From contig NZ_JAEUAV010000016.1 in NCBI RefSeq assembly GCF_019511605.1, positions 62,001-126,000 of the forward strand: a stretch of DNA of 64,000 nucleotides. The letters are read 5' to 3'. Origin of the DNA: Paraburkholderia phenoliruptrix. GTDB taxonomy: Bacteria; Pseudomonadota; Gammaproteobacteria; Burkholderiales; Burkholderiaceae. Shown here one piece after another: positions 7,829 through 16,655 of the stretch; the first letter of the stretch is position 1; every line of letters begins with the position of its first letter. Position numbers and translations under genes: made by a program. Under the pieces are notes generated by a model. That model made no database searches and was not told the origin of the DNA. It worked only from the letters and a program-made list of their open reading frames with translations.

Positions 7829-9100
7829 GTGCTTCATCAAATTATCGACCGCAGGTTAGCAGGCAAGAACAAAAGCATTGCAAATCGCGAGCGTTTTTTG
7901 CGTCGCGTCAAGAACTACATTCGTCGCGCCGTGTCGGAGGCGGTGCGCGATCGCAGCATCAAGGACATTCAGAACACGCAGAGCATCACCATTCCGCGCA
8001 AGGACATTGCGGAGCCGTCGTTCCGGCACGGGCCGGGCGGCCGGCGCGAAATGGTGCATCCGGGCAATTCCGACTACATTCGCGGCGACAAGATCCAGCG
8101 CCCGCAAGGCGGGGGCGGCGGTGGCGGCGGCAGTCAGGCCAGCAACGAAGGCGAGGGTCAGGACGACTTCGTGTTCGAACTGAGCCGCGAAGAGTTCATG
8201 CAGTATTTCTTCGACGACCTCGAACTCCCGCGCCTCGTCAAAACGCATCTGCTCGCCGTGCCCACATGGAAAAGCATCCGTGCGGGCTGGGCTGCCGAGG
8301 GCACGCCGAACAATATCGACGTGGTCCGTTCGCTGCGCAGCGCGCTTGGCCGGCGCATTGCGCTCGGTGCGCCGCTCGTGAACCAGCTTCACGAAATGGA
8401 GCGGCAGTTGGAGGCCCTGAAGGCCGACCCCGACGATCGCCGCGACGAGATCAAGCTGCTCGAAGAGGAAATTCACCACCTGCGCGGGCGCATCTGGCGC
8501 ATTCCGTTTATCGACCCGTTCGATCTGCGCTATGTGAATCGCGTGAAGCAGCCCACGCCGTCGAGCCAGGCCGTGATGTTCTGTCTGATGGATGTGTCCG
8601 GGTCCATGGACGAGCAGCGCAAAGACCTCGCCAAGCGCTTTTTCATCCTTCTGTACCTCTTTCTCAAGCGCAACTACGAGCGCATCGAGGTGGTGTTCAT
8701 ACGCCACCATACGCGTGCCGAGGAAGTGGACGAAGACACCTTCTTCCATTCGACGGAAAGCGGCGGCACGGTCGTGTCCAGCGCACTCGAACTGATGCAG
8801 AAAGTGATGGATGAGCGCTATTCGCCGACTGAATGGAACATTTACGGCGCCCAGGCGTCCGACGGCGACAACTGGACCGACGACTCGCCGAAGTGCCGCA
8901 AGATACTGGCGGATGACATACTGGAGAAGGTGCGCTATTTTGCGTATATCCAGGTGACGCCGGAAGAGCAGAACCTGTGGCTCGAATATGCACAACTGGC
9001 CTTGAGCCAGCCGCACATGGCGATGAAGAAGGTCGAAACCGCGGCTGACATCTATCCGGTGTTTCGCGAGTTGTTCGAAAAGCAGGTGGCGTCGTCATGA
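7829..9100 (+). CDS. yeaH: DUF444 / YeaH-YhbH family protein with VWA-like domain
   Basis: 423 residues. The N terminus QIIDRRLAGKNKS matches the start of E. coli YeaH, which fixes the start at GTG 7829, with GGAGA six bases upstream; an ATG at 7766 in the same frame would add 21 unrelated residues. The C-terminal half is a von Willebrand A-like domain with the metal-site motif DVSGSM and following helices. A Gly-rich linker lies near residues 95-105. The gene sits 223 bp after prkA and overlaps spoVR by four bases, pointing to translational coupling. It is thought to be a partner of the PrkA kinase; its molecular role is unknown. Confidence 0.92.
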   Translation: MLHQIIDRRLAGKNKSIANRERFLRRVKNYIRRAVSEAVRDRSIKDIQNTQSITIPRKDIAEPSFRHGPGGRREMVHPGNSDYIRGDKIQRPQGGGGGGGGSQASNEGEGQDDFVFELSREEFMQYFFDDLELPRLVKTHLLAVPTWKSIRAGWAAEGTPNNIDVVRSLRSALGRRIALGAPLVNQLHEMERQLEALKADPDDRRDEIKLLEEEIHHLRGRIWRIPFIDPFDLRYVNRVKQPTPSSQAVMFCLMDVSGSMDEQRKDLAKRFFILLYLFLKRNYERIEVVFIRHHTRAEEVDEDTFFHSTESGGTVVSSALELMQKVMDERYSPTEWNIYGAQASDGDNWTDDSPKCRKILADDILEKVRYFAYIQVTPEEQNLWLEYAQLALSQPHMAMKKVETAADIYPVFRELFEKQVASS

Positions 9101-10812
9101 CGGCAAAGCATTTGCACAACGAAGCGCGCGGCGATCAGCCGGAGCGCGAGACAGGCGTGCCGCAGCGTGAGTCGGGGCATGCCGGGGCAGCGGCGGACGA
9201 GACGGGTGCCGCCGCAGCCGGAGCAGTCGACAACGCAGAAGCACGGGGACACACCGGAACGCCCACTGAGGGGCAAAGGGAAGTCCGTATGAACGTAGCC
9301 GATAGACGGCCTCTGCCGTGCCCGTCCGACTGGACCTTCGAGTTGATCGAGGAGTACGACTCGCATATTGCCCGTGTTGCGGAGCAATATGAGCTCGACG
9401 TGTATCCCATCCAGCTGGAACTCATTAGCGCCGAACAGATGATGGACGCGTACGCGTCCGTTGGCATGCCGGTGAATTATCGTCACTGGTCGTTCGGCAA
9501 GCACTTTCTTGCCACCGAAAAAAGCTACCGTCGCGGGCAGATGGGGCTCGCGTACGAGATCGTGATCAATTCGAACCCCTGCATCGCGTATTTGATGGAG
9601 GAGAACACGATGACGATGCAGGCGCTCGTCATCGCGCACGCCGCGTATGGGCACAACTCGTTCTTCAAGGGCAATTATCTGTTCCGGCTGTGGACCGACG
9701 CGCATGCGATCATCGACTACCTTGTCTACGCGAAGAACTACATTGCCGAATGCGAGGAGCGCTTCGGGCTCGACCGCGTCGAAGAACTACTCGATTCGTG
9801 CCATGCGCTGATGAACTACGGCGTGGATCGCTACAAGCGTCCGCAGAAGCTGTCGCTCGAAAAAGAGTTCGCGGCGCGCCGCGAGCGCGAGGCATATCTG
9901 CAGTCGCAGGTGAACGAATTGTGGCGCACCTTGCCGACGCGGCACACGCCGTTGCCGGAAGAAATCGAGGAACGCTATCCGCCCGAGCCGCAGGAAAACC
10001 TGCTGTACTTCGCGGAGAAAAACGCGCCTTTGCTCGAGCCGTGGGAGCGCGAGGTGATTCGCATCGTGCGCAAAGTGGGGCAGTACTTCTACCCGCAGCG
10101 GCAAACGCAGGTGATGAACGAAGGCTGGGCCACGTTCTGGCATTACACGCTGCTCAACACGATGTACAACCAGGGCAAGCTGGAAGACGGCTTCATGATG
10201 GAGTTCCTCCATTCGCACAGCAACGTGGTGTACCAGCCGCCTGTCACCAAACCGTACTACAGCGGCATCAACCCTTATGCGCTGGGTTTTTCGATGATGA
10301 GCGACATTCGCCGCATCTGCGAAAACCCCACGGACGAAGACCGCAAGTGGTTCCCCGAACTGGCCGGTAGTCCGTGGCTGCCCGCCATGCACTACGCGAT
10401 GCGCAATTTCAAGGACGAGAGTTTCGTCGCGCAATATTTGTCGCCGCATCTGATCCGTGAAATGCGCCTTTTCTCCGTGCTCGACGACGACATGCGCGAC
10501 GCGCTCGAAGTCTCCGCCATTCACGACGACAGCGGCTATCAATACGTGCGCCAGGCGTTGTCACGGCAGTACGACATGCACCACCGCGAGCCGAACATTC
10601 AGGTGTGGTCGGTGAATACGCGGGGCGACCGCAGTCTGACGCTGCGGCATTTCATGAGCGATAACCGCCATCTTTCGTCCGACAGCGACGAGGTGCTCAA
10701 GCACATGGCGCGCTTGTGGCAGTTCGACGTGTACCTCGAAAGCGTCGATGAAAACGGCACGGTGAGGAAGCGCTATGAATGCCGCTACGTGCCGCCGGCA
10801 GTGAGGGCGTGA
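9097..10812 (+). CDS. spoVR: SpoVR family protein (YcgB)
   Basis: 571 residues; from about residue 75 it aligns closely with E. coli YcgB (DWTFELI, EQMMDAYASVGMP, NYRHWSFGKHF, AYEIVINSNPCIAYL, NEGWATFWHYT). In Bacillus the homologue is needed for spore cortex formation; in non-sporing bacteria the role is open, but the gene travels with prkA and yeaH. The start at 9097 overlaps the yeaH stop (ATGA) and has AGGTGG upstream. It gives a 64-residue N-terminal extension rich in Ala, Gly and Glu that YcgB lacks. ATG 9289, with AAAGGGA upstream, would give a 507-residue protein of normal length. Both starts are plausible. Confidence 0.9.
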   Translation: MTAKHLHNEARGDQPERETGVPQRESGHAGAAADETGAAAAGAVDNAEARGHTGTPTEGQREVRMNVADRRPLPCPSDWTFELIEEYDSHIARVAEQYELDVYPIQLELISAEQMMDAYASVGMPVNYRHWSFGKHFLATEKSYRRGQMGLAYEIVINSNPCIAYLMEENTMTMQALVIAHAAYGHNSFFKGNYLFRLWTDAHAIIDYLVYAKNYIAECEERFGLDRVEELLDSCHALMNYGVDRYKRPQKLSLEKEFAARREREAYLQSQVNELWRTLPTRHTPLPEEIEERYPPEPQENLLYFAEKNAPLLEPWEREVIRIVRKVGQYFYPQRQTQVMNEGWATFWHYTLLNTMYNQGKLEDGFMMEFLHSHSNVVYQPPVTKPYYSGINPYALGFSMMSDIRRICENPTDEDRKWFPELAGSPWLPAMHYAMRNFKDESFVAQYLSPHLIREMRLFSVLDDDMRDALEVSAIHDDSGYQYVRQALSRQYDMHHREPNIQVWSVNTRGDRSLTLRHFMSDNRHLSSDSDEVLKHMARLWQFDVYLESVDENGTVRKRYECRYVPPAVRA

Positions 10813-10868
10813 CGGGGCGCGCCACGGAACTGGGGCCGGTGAGGAGCCCCAACTCCGATTCAGACCAA

Positions 10869-11906
10869 CTACGCACTGGCCCCTAAGTCAGCCATGAAAT
10901 CCCGGGCGCGCTCGGACAAACCAGGGGCGAGGTTCAGCGCCCGCGCAGCCGCGAGTGCAACGCGGGCGCGGGCGCTTTCTTCGAGGTCGTCGGCGGCTGC
11001 CGTCAACCAGTCTGGAAACCGCTCCGTGAGCGCTTCGATCAACACGGCGGCCTGCCGCCGGTCCTTGTCTGCCTTCAGTGCGCGCGAAGGATCGCGCAGC
11101 GTGCTGACTATAAGCTTGTGAAGAGCGAACCGCGCGGGATCGGGCAGCATCACCGGGACCACGTGTTCCTTGCCGAGAATAAAGCCGGGCACCGGGCTGG
11201 TTACCAGATAGCGGAAGTACGGAAGCCCTGTTGCGTGAGCGCGCAACTGGGGCAACGGCTTTGTCTCGTACGCTTCGGTGCCCGGCACGAGTAAATCGAC
11301 CTTCAGCGGCTGTCCGCGAGCCTTGAACGAGGTTGACGGCTTTCGCGAGTCGAGTTCCGGCACTTCGAGAAAGGGAATACCGCTGTCGCGGAGAATGTCC
11401 AGAAAACTCCGGTCTTCCGGAATAGCCACCGAAATACTGCCGGTGCTGCCGATGTCGATATCTTCGGTTCGATAATTCGCGGGCAGGCGCACGCCCAGGC
11501 TGTTCAGAAGCGCTCCGAACGCGTGCGAACCGACGAGCACGCCGCCGTGGCTGAAGATGCCGGCGTTAAAGAGCGTGGCGAGCGTCAGCGCGGAAGAATT
11601 GTCGGCCGCGGCAAAGCCTGCTTTGCGCAGCACCTGGACGTCGGCGGCAAGCGCGCGCATCTCCGCGCTATCGAATAGCCGCGCTTCCAGCGCGGCCTCC
11701 GTAGCCGGCTCTCCGGTCCGGCCCAGCGAAATTTCCTTGTGCTTTCCTGACGCCAGATACACGCGCCAGTACGTGTACGTTTTGCCGTCGACAGTTTTTT
11801 GTGCAGCGGAGCCGGGGGAGTGCAGTGCAATCTGGCGTTGTCCGCTCGCGCGCTCCGTGACGGAGGAGTACAGCGTTTGCAGCGCGTCGTTGTGAAAGCT
11901 GGCCAT
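10869..11906 (-). CDS. Nucleotidyltransferase-fold protein (GSU2403-like family)
   Basis: 345 residues. The central part carries the pol-beta nucleotidyltransferase pattern: GSHAFG in the first helix-turn, EDIDIG as the paired acidic residues, and KVDLLVP as the third acidic strand. The N-terminal 100 residues contain a strand-rich part with 'TYTYWRVYLASG', and the C terminus is helical. This matches proteins named GSU2403-family nucleotidyltransferase-fold, whose substrate is unknown. It is transcribed alone from a good promoter embedded in regularly spaced TATACC half-sites. No partner antitoxin or regulator gene is adjacent. Start ATG 11906 has no clear Shine-Dalgarno sequence. Confidence 0.75.
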   Translation of the reverse strand: MASFHNDALQTLYSSVTERASGQRQIALHSPGSAAQKTVDGKTYTYWRVYLASGKHKEISLGRTGEPATEAALEARLFDSAEMRALAADVQVLRKAGFAAADNSSALTLATLFNAGIFSHGGVLVGSHAFGALLNSLGVRLPANYRTEDIDIGSTGSISVAIPEDRSFLDILRDSGIPFLEVPELDSRKPSTSFKARGQPLKVDLLVPGTEAYETKPLPQLRAHATGLPYFRYLVTSPVPGFILGKEHVVPVMLPDPARFALHKLIVSTLRDPSRALKADKDRRQAAVLIEALTERFPDWLTAAADDLEESARARVALAAARALNLAPGLSERARDFMADLGASA

Positions 11907-11920
11907 GGCAGGTGACCCGT

Positions 11921-11979
11921 TTATACCCTGTTATTGCATATTAAGGTATAAGAGAAAGCCGGTCAAATTTATACCTTAA
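11921..11979. promoter_or_regulatory. Three alternating TTATACC half-sites at exact 24-bp spacing
   Basis: TTATACC at 11921-11927, its inverse GGTATAA at 11945-11951 and TTATACC at 11969-11975 alternate in orientation with identical 17-bp gaps. The right pair extends to 11-bp perfect arms, TTAAGGTATAA (11941-11951) and TTATACCTTAA (11969-11979). The elements straddle the promoter of the nucleotidyltransferase-like gene, so they are probably operators for a dimeric repressor. The repressor is not encoded next to them. Confidence 0.65.
11938..11966 (-). promoter_or_regulatory. Sigma-70 promoter of the nucleotidyltransferase-like gene
   Basis: On the minus strand TTGACC, a 17-bp spacer and TAATAT form a near-consensus promoter about 32 bp upstream of the ATG at 11906. 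One TATACC half-site of the operator array falls inside the spacer, so a bound repressor would block RNA polymerase. Confidence 0.75.
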
Positions 11980-12231
11980 CATCCGGTTGCAAGGGATAGG
12001 GATAATGCGCTGGGAGCCCCAGCCCGCGCCTCCAAAGGCCCGAACCGCAACACCAGCACCTCATCGCCGGCCAGCGCCCCGTGCGCCAAGCGCCAAGCGC
12101 CGCGCCCATCCGCAGGCCAACAAATCCCAACTTTTGCTTGCGATTCTGTAAAATTCGCCCACGCTGAAAATCGCGTGCCGAAGGCGGCGCCCCGACCGCC
12201 GACGCCATTGAAGAGACAAGGAAGACACAAC

Positions 12232-13536
12232 ATGACCGACCTCACAGACCAAAGCGTGGCCTCCGCCCACGACACACGGCGTCGCATTTTCGCGATTGTC
12301 GGTGCGTCCTCAGGCAATCTCGTCGAGTGGTTCGACTTCTATGTCTATTCGTTCTGCGCGTTGTATTTCGCGCCTGCCTTCTTTCCGAGCGGCAACACCA
12401 CCACGCAGTTGCTGAACACGGCCGGCGTGTTCGCGGCGGGTTTTCTGATGCGGCCCATCGGCGGCTGGTTCTTCGGCCGCCTCGCCGACAAGCACGGCCG
12501 CCGCACCGCGATGATGGTGTCGGTGTTCATGATGTGCGGCGGCTCGCTGGTCATCGCCGTGCTGCCGACATACGCGCAGATCGGCGCGCTGGCGCCCGCG
12601 CTGCTGCTGGTCGCGCGGCTGTTCCAGGGCCTGTCGGTCGGCGGCGAATACGGCACCAGTGCCACTTACATGAGTGAAGTCGCGCTCAAAGGGCGGCGCG
12701 GCTTTTTCGCGTCGTTCCAGTACGTGACGCTGATCGGCGGCCAGTTGTGCGCGCTCCTCGTGCTGGTGATCCTGCAACAGACGCTCAGCAATGCCGAACT
12801 GAAGGCATGGGGCTGGCGCGTGCCGTTCGTCATCGGCGCAATTGCTGCGCTGGTCGCGCTCTATCTGCGTAAATCGCTCGATGAAACCACCACCGCCGCA
12901 ACACGTCAGCGCAAGGAAGCGGGCACGCTGCGCGGTTTGTGGCAGCATCGCGTCGCGTTTCTGACGGTGCTGGGCTTCACGGCCGGCGGCTCGCTGATCT
13001 TCTACACGTTCACCACGTATATGCAGAAATATCTGGTGAACACGGCGGGCATGAACGCGAAGACCGCGAGCAACGTGATGACCGCCGCGCTCTTCGTGTA
13101 TATGTTGCTTCAACCGCTGTTCGGCGCGTTGTCGGACCGCATTGGCCGCCGAAACTCCATGCTGTGCTTTGGCCTTTTCGCGACCATCGGCACAGTGCCG
13201 CTGCTGCATGCGCTCAAAGATGTCACGAGCCCCTACGCAGCATTCGCGCTCGTCGTGCTCGCGCTTGCCATTGTCAGCTTCTACACGTCGATTAGCGGCC
13301 TGATCAAAGCGGAAATGTTCCCGCCGGAAGTGCGCGCGCTCGGCGTGGGGCTCTCGTATGCGGTGGCCAACGCGATCTTCGGCGGCTCGGCGGAGTACGT
13401 GGCGCTGTGGCTCAAGTCGGTCGGCAGCGAGACGATGTTCTACTGGTACGTGACCTTCCTCTGTGCGCTCGCGGGCCTCGTTGCGCTGCGCATGCGCGAT
13501 CCGTCGAAGGAAGGGTATTTGCGCAACGAACCTTGA
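12232..13536 (+). CDS. kgtP: Alpha-ketoglutarate permease, MFS metabolite:H+ symporter
   Basis: 434-residue inner-membrane transporter with twelve predicted helices. It aligns almost end to end with E. coli KgtP as remembered: DTRRRIFAIVGASSGNLVEW, FPSGNTTTQLLNTAGVF, the loop GRLADKHGRRTAMM, LFQGLSVGGEYGTSATYM and ISGLIKAEMFPPEVRALG. KgtP imports 2-oxoglutarate with protons. ATG 12232 is preferred over an in-frame ATG 57 bases earlier because the encoded N terminus matches the family; AAGGAAG lies about seven bases upstream. No 2-oxoglutarate genes are adjacent. Confidence 0.93.
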   Translation: MTDLTDQSVASAHDTRRRIFAIVGASSGNLVEWFDFYVYSFCALYFAPAFFPSGNTTTQLLNTAGVFAAGFLMRPIGGWFFGRLADKHGRRTAMMVSVFMMCGGSLVIAVLPTYAQIGALAPALLLVARLFQGLSVGGEYGTSATYMSEVALKGRRGFFASFQYVTLIGGQLCALLVLVILQQTLSNAELKAWGWRVPFVIGAIAALVALYLRKSLDETTTAATRQRKEAGTLRGLWQHRVAFLTVLGFTAGGSLIFYTFTTYMQKYLVNTAGMNAKTASNVMTAALFVYMLLQPLFGALSDRIGRRNSMLCFGLFATIGTVPLLHALKDVTSPYAAFALVVLALAIVSFYTSISGLIKAEMFPPEVRALGVGLSYAVANAIFGGSAEYVALWLKSVGSETMFYWYVTFLCALAGLVALRMRDPSKEGYLRNEP

Positions 13537-13568
13537 GAATCTTGACCAACCTTGAGCAACCTTGAACG

Positions 13569-13594
13569 CGGGCGCGCAGTCGATTGCGCGCCCG
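13569..13594. terminator. GC-rich hairpin between convergent genes
   Basis: CGGGCGCGCA and TGCGCGCCCG form a perfect 10-bp stem around a GTCGAT loop, between kgtP and the convergent small gene at 13617. No T run follows on either strand, so it may be a weak terminator or 3'-end stabilising hairpin only. Confidence 0.4.
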
Positions 13595-13616
13595 GTCCCG
13601 CATTCTCCGCTCGCAT

Positions 13617-13838
13617 TCACGCCACGACAATGCCAGTGCCGAGCGCGTGCAACAGATCGCGCAGCGCTTCGGCCTGCGCCATTTTTGCGTCGCTGCGCAA
13701 GTGAATCTGCACGGCGCGTCCGGCAATACCGTCGATGGGTTGGGCGAGCCACAACTCCACCGCCAGTCCCAATCCATCGGGCTGATTGTCGGCGACCGGC
13801 TCGATCACGCGCGGCTTGAAACAGGCACTCTCGGACAT
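13617..13838 (-). CDS. Small hypothetical protein, 73 residues
   Basis: No domain recognised. The protein is soluble-looking, with 'PRVIEPVADNQPDGLGLAVELWL' near the start and a leucine-rich C-terminal helix (AEALRDLLHALG). A strong Shine-Dalgarno sequence, AGGTGA (complement of 13845-13850), lies six bases before the ATG, which supports a real gene. It converges on kgtP. Confidence 0.65.
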   Translation of the reverse strand: MSESACFKPRVIEPVADNQPDGLGLAVELWLAQPIDGIAGRAVQIHLRSDAKMAQAEALRDLLHALGTGIVVA

Positions 13839-13982
13839 GGCGAATCACCTCGGGGCTGATGACGTGTCGGAATCATCGTAATCAGCGGAGCGCGCGTGTC
13901 CAAGCAACAAATACGGCTTTGCTAAGTAGACGTTGCTTAGCAGAAAACGCGCTGACGGTGCAGGGCGCAAGTCTGCTGTCGA

Positions 13983-15290
13983 TCAACCGGGTTCGGTGGT
14001 GTCGGCTGCCAGCTCGGCGACCAGATCTTTCATCATTGCTCCGGCCTGGCCGCTGAGTGCAGCAGTTGCTGTTGCCGTGGCGGCGACGGCGCTTGCCGCC
14101 GTTACTGTGGCAGCCGCCACAGCGCTCGCCGCCGTTGCAGTCACCGTTGCCGCTGCCGTGCTTGCCGCCGCTGCGCCACCTGCAGCCGCCACGCCAGCCA
14201 CCGCGCCGCTCGTCGCCGCGGCGCCTGCCGCCGTGGCCGTAGCAGCGCTCACCGCTGTCCTCGCCGTGGCCGACACCGCCGACACCGCGGGTGCCGCAGT
14301 TGCGGCAATCGTCGCCGCGCGTTCGCGCACACTCACGGCCGCGCGCGACAGCATCAGCAGATGGTAATAAAGCCGTGCGCTCAGCCCATAGTGATACGCA
14401 AACAGATGAGCGAGCGCGATCTTCAGACCCAGCCGCGCCTGACGGTTTCTTGCGTGCACTGACACGACGATCGGCGCCAGGCGCCGCAGCGCGAGCCGGC
14501 GCGACGGTTCGAGCTGCCGCGGCAGCTTCAGCTTCTTGACGAACGCGTAGGCGCTGAGCGTGGCGGCCGCCGCCGTGCCGCGCGTGCTATGGGAAATGGA
14601 ACTCGCGGTCTTGCGATACACCGATACATAGTCGTGCAGGTAAAAGACTTCACGCGCCGCGAGGCACAACTCGGTGCCGAACACGAAATCGCAGCACGCA
14701 CCGTACTCCTCCTTGTAGCCGATGCGCTTGACGAGCTGCGCGTCGGCCATCCAGCCGTTGTTCGGAAACATCTGGATCAGGCCCGTCCTGCCGGGCAGCG
14801 CTTGCAGTCCCTCGGCGTCCTTGGTGCGCCTGAATGCGGCGTTCAGCCGCGTGCTCGCTTCGAGGTCGATCGCGCCGTCGGGGCCTGCTTCATACTGCGC
14901 ACCGAACGCCGCATCGAGCCTCGGATGCTGCTTCCACAGGCAGATCAGTTTTTCGACGGCGTCGGTGGTGAGCAGGTCGTCGTCGTGAATCAGCACGATC
15001 TTGTCGCCGCTCGCGCGCTCGAACAGGCTCGCGACGTTGCGCGCCTGGCCAAGCGGCGGCTGGTTCCTCACGTAACGGATGCGCCGTGCTTCCAGCACGT
15101 CGGCATAGCGAGATGCGAGCAACTGCTCGGTGCGCGCATCGCTGGAATCGTCGCCAATCAGGATTTCCAGATTGCCGTAGGTTTGCGCCAGACACGAGTC
15201 GATACATTCGACGATCAACTCCGGCCGGTTGCAGGTCGGCACGCAGATCGACACCTTGGACGACTCGGCGGCGGGCACAGGAATAGACAT
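13983..15290 (-). CDS. Family 2 glycosyltransferase with Ala-rich C-terminal tail
   Basis: 435 residues. The GT-A fold is clear: VSICVPTCNRPELI at the start, GDDSSDARTEQ for nucleotide-sugar binding and HDDDLLT as the metal-binding acidic motif near residue 100. It should transfer a sugar from a nucleotide donor to a cell-surface acceptor; donor and acceptor are unknown. ATG 15290 places the first strand at the normal distance from the N terminus; an ATG at 15356 has no ribosome binding site. The last 100 residues or so are almost only Ala, Thr, Val, Ser and Gly, encoded by imperfect GCN/GTN/ACN repeats, and are not part of the enzyme fold. No other polysaccharide genes are nearby. Confidence 0.82.
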   Translation of the reverse strand: MSIPVPAAESSKVSICVPTCNRPELIVECIDSCLAQTYGNLEILIGDDSSDARTEQLLASRYADVLEARRIRYVRNQPPLGQARNVASLFERASGDKIVLIHDDDLLTTDAVEKLICLWKQHPRLDAAFGAQYEAGPDGAIDLEASTRLNAAFRRTKDAEGLQALPGRTGLIQMFPNNGWMADAQLVKRIGYKEEYGACCDFVFGTELCLAAREVFYLHDYVSVYRKTASSISHSTRGTAAAATLSAYAFVKKLKLPRQLEPSRRLALRRLAPIVVSVHARNRQARLGLKIALAHLFAYHYGLSARLYYHLLMLSRAAVSVRERAATIAATAAPAVSAVSATARTAVSAATATAAGAAATSGAVAGVAAAGGAAAASTAAATVTATAASAVAAATVTAASAVAATATATAALSGQAGAMMKDLVAELAADTTEPG

Positions 15291-15500
15291 GGGCGTCGCC
15301 TTTGTTATCTGTTGAAGGGGCGGCAGCCGGCTGCTTGTTCGCATACATTGCTGCAAGCAGAAAAGTAGTGCATTGAGCCGAAAAAATATTTCGGAAAAAA
15401 ACGGAAAAAATGTCTGCTATATGAAAGCGGCCGAAAGGGAAAAATTTATGCGGCTTTGCCGATCAAACGCAGCAAAGCCGCTTGCAGGCCAGCGCTTAAT

Positions 15501-15680
15501 TCAGCCGACTGACGGTTCGCCTTCGCCCGGTTTCTGGCCGGGCCGGTCTGCGGGCGACTGATCGCGCCCTTCGTCGCCGCGTTCGGGCAGCTTGCTCTTT
15601 TCGTTGTCGCTATGGACGGCGGGCTGCGGATGGGCGATGTCGTCCGGCTTGTCGTTGCTCTGCTGCTTGGGGTCGGCCAT
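15501..15680 (-). CDS. Small hydrophilic protein, 59 residues
   Basis: Starts MADPKQQSNDKPDD and ends PGEGEPSVG. It is highly charged and Pro/Gly/Asp-rich, so probably disordered. GAGGAGA lies six bases before the ATG, an excellent ribosome binding site. It resembles short hydrophilic hypothetical proteins common in Burkholderia genomes; no function is known to me. It lies between a glycosyltransferase and a LysR regulator, all on the minus strand. Confidence 0.65.
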   Translation of the reverse strand: MADPKQQSNDKPDDIAHPQPAVHSDNEKSKLPERGDEGRDQSPADRPGQKPGEGEPSVG

Positions 15681-15734
15681 GGCGTTCTCCTCGATTGAAC
15701 ACGTAGCTGATGGAGCAAAGCCCGGGCCCGGCGC

Positions 15735-16655
15735 CTAGTCGGCCTGCGCCGCGCCCAGCAGCGAAACGATGAAATCGAGAAACGCGCGCACTTTGGCCGG
15801 CGGATGATGCCGCGACGGATAGAGCGCGTAGAGCGGATAAACCTCGTCGGCCCAGTCGGGGAAAAGCTCCACCATCTTGCCGCTTGCGAGCAGCGACTCG
15901 GCGCCGAGCGCGAGGATCTGCGCGACCCCCTGGCCCGCGGCGCACGCACTGTGCAAGGTGCCCACGTCGTTGACGGTCAAGCGGCCTTGCGGCGTCACGA
16001 CCATTTTCTTGCGGCCGCGGTGAAATTCCCAACTGAAGGGATAACCGGTGAGCGGATCGCGGAACTTGATACACGCGTGCCTGCCGTTCTCCAGCTCGGC
16101 TGGATTCGCCGGATGCCCATGCTTTTTCAGATACGACGGCGCGGCCACCGTCAGGATGCGCGTGTCGAGCAGCTTGCGCGCGATCAACGACGACACCGGC
16201 GGCTCGCCGAACCGGATGGCGACGTCGAAACCCTCGCTGACGATGTCGCCCAACTGGTCGCGGGTAATCAGCTCGACGTGCAGGTCAGGATGTCTGTCGA
16301 TGAAGGCGCCCACCCTCGGCCCGAGTATCAGGCGTGAGAAGAACGGGTCCATGTTCACGCGCAATCGTCCGCGCACGGCTGTCGCGCCTTGCGCAGCGGA
16401 AGCGGCCGCTTCTTCCAGCCCGTTCAGGAGCGGCACGATCTGCTCGTAAAAGCGGCGGCCCTCGTCGGTGAGCGTGACCGAGCGTGTCGTGCGGTCGAAA
16501 AGCCGGATGCCCAGGCGCGCCTCGAGCCGCGCGACCGAGCGGCTCACACCGGATTGAGACATGTCGAGCGCAACGCCCGCCGCCGCGAAACTTCCGCAAT
16601 CGACAATGGCTGTCAGCACGCCCATGCCGTTCAGCATGCGCTCGTCGAATGGCAT
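15735..16655 (-). CDS. LysR-family transcriptional regulator
   Basis: 306 residues. The N-terminal winged helix (GSFAAAGVALDMSQSGVSRSVARLE at about residues 21-45, broken here only by length) is followed by RLFDRTTRSVTLTDEG and then the periplasmic-binding-protein-like effector domain (DVAIRFGEPP). The 'single-copy phenotype' group with S/A-rich linker and FRDPLTGYPF is typical of Burkholderia LysR proteins near drug exporters. AAGGA lies seven bases before the ATG. The DHA2 exporter upstream points the same way and is not divergent, so its target is uncertain. Confidence 0.9.
   Translation of the reverse strand: MPFDERMLNGMGVLTAIVDCGSFAAAGVALDMSQSGVSRSVARLEARLGIRLFDRTTRSVTLTDEGRRFYEQIVPLLNGLEEAAASAAQGATAVRGRLRVNMDPFFSRLILGPRVGAFIDRHPDLHVELITRDQLGDIVSEGFDVAIRFGEPPVSSLIARKLLDTRILTVAAPSYLKKHGHPANPAELENGRHACIKFRDPLTGYPFSWEFHRGRKKMVVTPQGRLTVNDVGTLHSACAAGQGVAQILALGAESLLASGKMVELFPDWADEVYPLYALYPSRHHPPAKVRAFLDFIVSLLGAAQAD

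Noticed and set aside
10813..10868. Terminator hairpin between spoVR and the convergent gene
   Set aside because: GGGGC/GCCCC pairing is present but short, with no T run on either strand.
15378..15394. CCGAAA/TTTCGG hairpin in an A-rich stretch as terminator
   Set aside because: No T run follows on either strand; more likely part of an AT-rich promoter region for the glycosyltransferase gene.
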